From: Methanothrix sp.
GTDB lineage: Archaea > Halobacteriota > Methanosarcinia > Methanotrichales > Methanotrichaceae
Length of the DNA: 7,769 nt
Direction: 5' to 3'
NCBI GenBank assembly: GCA_028688175.1
Contig: JAQTYS010000124.1
Coordinates: forward strand, 1 to 7,769
Part shown: piece by piece, positions 4,947 through 7,769 of the stretch
Layout: each line of letters starts with the position of its first letter
Numbering within the stretch: the first letter of the stretch is position 1
Notes under the pieces: model-generated
Database searches by the model: none
What the model was told of the DNA's origin: nothing
What the model saw: only the letters and a program-made list of their open reading frames with translations
Made by a program: the position numbers and the translations under genes

Positions 4947-5237
4947 TCAGAATCGACCGTAGATCTTATGCGCCTGCTCAATAGTCGTTATCTCCAGGAT
5001 CTTAACCATCTTCTCTTCTTTATTTATCCTGTAAAAAGCGGTGTAGGATCTTGAGATATGCAGGCGATAAATGTCTTTATGGCCTTTTCGGTGAATTAGT
5101 TCTTTGTCCCCCTGGCCAGGGAATGGATCGTCTGCAAGCGTTTTGCATTTTTCGATCACTATCCTCTTGCTTTTTAAGGGCAATAAGCTGATGAACTCCA
5201 AAGCTCTCTTCTCGATGACCAGATGGTAGGCTACCAC
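4947..5237 (-). CDS. RelE/ParE-superfamily toxin
   Basis: The protein has 96 residues, typical for the family. It starts at GTG 5237, preceded by GGAG 5 bases upstream; there is no ATG in the correct place. The N-terminal helix (VIEKRALEFISLLPLKSKRIVIEKCKTL) is followed by a loop DDPFPGQGDKELIHR. The beta-sheet core is DIYRLHISRSYTAFYRINKEEKMVKILEI, and the C-terminal segment TIEQAHKIYGRF aligns with the family's usual HR-x2-IY ending. RelE members cleave mRNA in the ribosome and ParE members inhibit gyrase; the sequence does not decide which. The start overlaps the antitoxin stop by 7 bases, the classic coupled arrangement with the antitoxin first. Confidence 0.88.
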   Translation of the reverse strand: MVAYHLVIEKRALEFISLLPLKSKRIVIEKCKTLADDPFPGQGDKELIHRKGHKDIYRLHISRSYTAFYRINKEEKMVKILEITTIEQAHKIYGRF

Positions 5238-5416
5238 GGGAACTCCACAAATTCACCTTCTTCCTCAATTCGTTCCATGTCTCGGAAAAACCGGGCCTTT
5301 TTCCTGTCTTCGATCATCTCTTCCAGGAGCTGGGAATAGGTCTGTCCCGCCGTCTTGAGGTCAGATAGCTCAACCCACACGGCCTCGGTCACAGGAATGC
5401 GTTTAACAGCAAGCAT
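5231..5416 (-). CDS. Antitoxin of the RelE/ParE-type pair (VapB-like / DUF7557-like)
   Basis: The protein has 61 residues from ATG 5416. The N-terminal RIPVTEAVWVELSDLKTAGQTYSQLLEEMIEDRKK has the strand-helix-helix pattern of ribbon-helix-helix type archaeal antitoxins: a short strand likely to bind DNA, then L-x2-LK-x2-GQTY-x2-LLEEMI. The acidic C-terminal half (RFFRDMERIEEEGEFVEFPW) is the part expected to wrap and neutralise the toxin. It precedes and overlaps the toxin gene by 7 bases. It probably represses its own operon, possibly through the direct repeats just upstream. It lies 62 bp downstream of topA on the same strand with no obvious terminator between, so read-through from topA is possible. 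The family name is by eye. Confidence 0.82.
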   Translation of the reverse strand: MLAVKRIPVTEAVWVELSDLKTAGQTYSQLLEEMIEDRKKARFFRDMERIEEEGEFVEFPW

Positions 5417-5423
5417 GGGTAAT

Positions 5424-5439
5424 ATTGTAACGATTGTAA
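5424..5439. repeat. Two direct ATTGTAA repeats, candidate antitoxin operator
   Basis: ATTGTAA occurs at 5424-5430 and 5433-5439, a 9-base period, 8 bases upstream of the antitoxin start. Tandem half-sites next to an autoregulated toxin-antitoxin operon are what ribbon-helix-helix proteins typically bind. Function is inferred from position only. Confidence 0.4.
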
Positions 5440-5478
5440 GTAGATAGATTTTTCCCTTAATTTTTTCGGGAGAAAGGA

Positions 5479-7755
5479 TTAGCTCATGGCGCCGGCAGCT
5501 TTCTGCCAGGCCATGATCTTCTTGGGGCTGATGCCTGTCATCTTCGCCAGACTGCCGGACTTGGCCTGGGCCAGATCCGCAGCAGTTTTAATTCCTGCCA
5601 GTGCCAGCTTCTCCAGGGTCTTGGGTCCTATCCCCGGCACAGCAACGAGGCCGTCGCCTTTTGCCTGAGCATCTGACGTTGCCTTTTTCTTGGTTGTGGC
5701 CGCTTTCGTGGCTTTTGGCTTTGCATTCTCTTTTGCCTTCGCAGGGTCCGTCTTTTCCTGGGCTTTCTTGGCCTGCCACTCCAGGAAGTTGCAGTGCGGA
5801 CATCCCAGATCCCAGGGCCTCTTTCCCTTGTTGATGATGCGGATGTGCAGCATGCCGTGCGTCTCGCAGAGCTTGTCGGTTACGATCACTGTTCCAAACC
5901 TGGGAAGAGGCAGAGTAAACCGGCATTCCGGATAGCCGGAGCAGCCGATGAAACGAGTGCCACGGTGGCCGCGCCGAATTATGAGATCTGATTTGCACTT
6001 CTGACAGGTACCCACAATCTTGTCGGTGCGCAGGCCGTCTTTGAGTGACTGGCCGATTCCGTCCTGGTTAGTGGTCAGTTCATCGAAGACTGAGGTAAGC
6101 ATGACCCGTGACTTCTCGAGGACCTCATCCTCTTTGATATTGCGCTCGGAAATGAGGGTCATATCGTTCTCTAAAGTCTGGGTCATCTCCGGCTTGGTGA
6201 TGGTGGGGGCATATTTTTGCAGCGTATCCACCACGGCATAAGCGGTATTGGTGGGACGCATGGGGTTGCCCTGCACATAAGCGCGGGCATAGAGTTTGCT
6301 GATAATATCGTGTCTGGTGGACTTGGTCCCCAGTCCCAGTTCATCCATGAGCTTGATGAGCTTGCCCTGACCGAAACGAGCCGGAGGCTGCGTCTCTTTA
6401 GCATCGACGCAGTGGCCCAGCACCCGCAGGCGCTCGCCTTCCTTCAGATCCGGCAGGATATGCTCTTCTGCCTTGCTGTAAGGATAATAGTATCTCCATC
6501 CCGGCTGCACCAGGCGTGCTCCATTGGCCCGGAAGGGCTCGGGTCCAATATCCACCTTGAGGCTGGTGGCATCCCAGACGCACGGCTCGGCCAGAGTGGC
6601 AAAGAAGCGACGCACTACCAGCTCATAAATGCGCCATTGATCCTCCTTGAGCTCGCTCTTGGCCACAGTGGCAGTGGGATAGATTGGCGGATGGTCGGTT
6701 GTGGACCTTTTGCCGCGCGTGGGCACCATCTTTCCCTTGAGCAGGCGCTGTGCTTCGCCGGAAAAAGCGCTGTTTAAGAAAAGCCGGGTTAGAGCCACCA
6801 GATCAATGGATGGCGGATAAACAGTATTGTCAGTTCTGGGATAGGAGATGAAACCATTGATGTAGAGCCATTCTCCGATGCGCATGGCATTGGCGGCAGA
6901 AAAACCTATGCCGCTGGCGGCAGAGATGAAGCTGGTGGTATCAAAGGGAGCCGGCGGCTTATCAATACGCGGTTTTGTCTCGATAGACTTGATAATGGCA
7001 ATAGGCCCAAGCCGGGCGATTATCTCGTCAACCTCAGCCTTCTCCCAGATGCGTCCTTTGGCATGTTGCACCCGAAGCTCTTTCTCCAGATCCGCATAGA
7101 TCTCCCAGTAGGCCTTGGGAACAAATGACAAAATCTCTCTCTCTCTGTCCACAATGAGGGCCAGGGTGGGCGATTGGACCCGGCCTACGGAGAGAAACTC
7201 TTTGCCAAGCCGCCCGGAGGTGAGGGAGATATATCTGGTAAGAGCCGCACCCCAAACCAAATCTATGATCTGCCTGGCCTCGCCTGAGGCAGCCAGGTCA
7301 AAGTCAACCTTTCCCGAGTCTTTGAAGGCTTTTAATATCTCTTCTTTGACGATGGCGCTGTATCTGACGCGGTCGGCATGCAGGCCCGGATTTACCTCTT
7401 TGGCGATCTTTAATGCCTCAACTCCGATCAACTCTCCTTCGCGATCGTAATCCGTGGCAATGGTGATGCGATCTGCCTTTCTCCCTAGGTTTTGCAGAGC
7501 AGCGATGATCTTTTCCTGGATGGGACGAACAACTATCTCCGCTCTGATGAGATCTTTGCAATCCACCTTCTGCCAATTGTTGTATCCTTGCGGATAGTCA
7601 ACGCCCACAATGTGGCCGGAAAGGCCCATGACCACTTTGTCATCAAAGCAATAGGTATCCACGCCTGCTACTCGCTTGGAGTTAGGCTTGCTGCCTGCCA
7701 GGATCTGAGCAATCCTCTTGGCGGCATCGTGCTTCTCTGCTATTATGAGATGCAT
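5479..7755 (-). CDS. topA: DNA topoisomerase I (type IA), archaeal
   Basis: The enzyme has 758 residues and relaxes negative supercoils by transient single-strand cleavage. Residues 1-150 are the Toprim domain, with Glu7 (IIAEKHDAAKRIA) and the metal-binding TDYDREGE (Asp102, Asp104, Glu106). The core carries SVGRVQSPTLAL (189-200), the catalytic tyrosine Tyr305 in GFISYPRTDN, and GLGTKSTRHDII (474-485). Residues 584-611 form a C4 zinc module (C584, C587, C605, C611). A second, less standard module has C630, H633, C652 and C655. Residues 661-701 are a Lys/Ala-rich linker, and 703-758 form a helix-hairpin-helix domain (VPGIGPKTLEKLALAGI, then MTGISPKKIMAWQ). ATG 7755 fits the family start MHLIIAEKH. 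The frame stays open upstream to the window edge, and the promoter is outside the window. It is followed 62 bp later by the toxin-antitoxin pair. Confidence 0.97.
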   Translation of the reverse strand: MHLIIAEKHDAAKRIAQILAGSKPNSKRVAGVDTYCFDDKVVMGLSGHIVGVDYPQGYNNWQKVDCKDLIRAEIVVRPIQEKIIAALQNLGRKADRITIATDYDREGELIGVEALKIAKEVNPGLHADRVRYSAIVKEEILKAFKDSGKVDFDLAASGEARQIIDLVWGAALTRYISLTSGRLGKEFLSVGRVQSPTLALIVDREREILSFVPKAYWEIYADLEKELRVQHAKGRIWEKAEVDEIIARLGPIAIIKSIETKPRIDKPPAPFDTTSFISAASGIGFSAANAMRIGEWLYINGFISYPRTDNTVYPPSIDLVALTRLFLNSAFSGEAQRLLKGKMVPTRGKRSTTDHPPIYPTATVAKSELKEDQWRIYELVVRRFFATLAEPCVWDATSLKVDIGPEPFRANGARLVQPGWRYYYPYSKAEEHILPDLKEGERLRVLGHCVDAKETQPPARFGQGKLIKLMDELGLGTKSTRHDIISKLYARAYVQGNPMRPTNTAYAVVDTLQKYAPTITKPEMTQTLENDMTLISERNIKEDEVLEKSRVMLTSVFDELTTNQDGIGQSLKDGLRTDKIVGTCQKCKSDLIIRRGHRGTRFIGCSGYPECRFTLPLPRFGTVIVTDKLCETHGMLHIRIINKGKRPWDLGCPHCNFLEWQAKKAQEKTDPAKAKENAKPKATKAATTKKKATSDAQAKGDGLVAVPGIGPKTLEKLALAGIKTAADLAQAKSGSLAKMTGISPKKIMAWQKAAGAMS

Positions 7756-7769
7756 TCCATAGAGCCAAA

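Noticed and set aside
4795..4962. Plus-strand frame MMALAISIPSLSANRSSLRA and on, after the 54-residue gene
   Set aside because: Start overlaps the previous stop but there is no ribosome binding site. The composition is Ser-rich and low in charge, and it runs into the toxin gene in antisense.
4923..5056. Plus-strand ORF beginning MEITGKFFSESTVDL
   Set aside because: It is almost wholly antisense to the toxin gene; the overlap explains its open frame.
1..7769. CRISPR array, prophage or defence island
   Set aside because: No spaced direct repeats, phage structural genes, nucleases or Cas proteins are visible; the only defence-adjacent genes are the single toxin-antitoxin pair.

Overview
The window looks archaeal, most likely a methanogen of the Methanotrichaceae/Methanosarcinales type. 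The evidence is an archaeal-style topoisomerase IA, CCA-less tRNA genes, TTTAAATA-type TATA boxes, GGAGG/GGTGA ribosome binding sites, an acylphosphatase-like coiled-coil protein of a type I associate with Methanosarcinales, and a secreted TPR protein. The genus is inferred from protein style and was not tested by any search.

Layout, left to right. (1) Positions 1-125 (+): the 3' half of a tRNA cut by the window edge, then a complete tRNA with anticodon CAT. (2) Positions 138-1157 (-): a RibD-C/DHFR-like reductase preceded 6 bp upstream by a small two-helix membrane protein, probably one transcript converging on the tRNAs. (3) Positions 1158-1321: a divergent intergenic region with GC-rich palindromes and a hairpin. 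(4) Positions 1322-1867 (+): an acylphosphatase-fold protein that has lost the catalytic arginine and gained a C-terminal coiled coil. (5) Positions 1868-2400: 533 bp without a clear gene, holding a GC-rich block with a 39-codon ORF and a perfect but orphan GGAGGTGA. (6) Positions 2401-4299 (-): a large secreted protein reading as signal peptide, alpha/beta-hydrolase-like domain (Ser115/Asp216/His266), Ig-like domain and TPR array. (7) Positions 4317-4449: a 117-bp element with terminal inverted repeats and 8-bp target duplications, carrying what looks like the tail of a transposase. (8) Positions 4585-4793 (+): an excellent TATA box and ribosome binding site driving a 54-residue ORF with no recognised family. 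(9) Positions 4947-5416 (-): an overlapping antitoxin/RelE-ParE toxin pair. (10) Positions 5479-7755 (-): DNA topoisomerase I with two zinc-binding modules, a lysine-rich linker and a C-terminal helix-hairpin-helix domain.

The region 1870-5420 is the accessory part. It is visibly more AT-rich and is bordered by housekeeping genes (tRNAs and reductase on one side, topA on the other). Its most interesting feature is that the hydrolase-Ig-TPR gene is framed by ends of the same mobile element: a 17-bp end sequence supplies its last codons and stop, and the small element sits 26 bp upstream of its start, where it probably supplies the promoter. I do not see a complete new multi-gene system. The best candidates for something undescribed are this framed fusion gene and the 54-residue gene.
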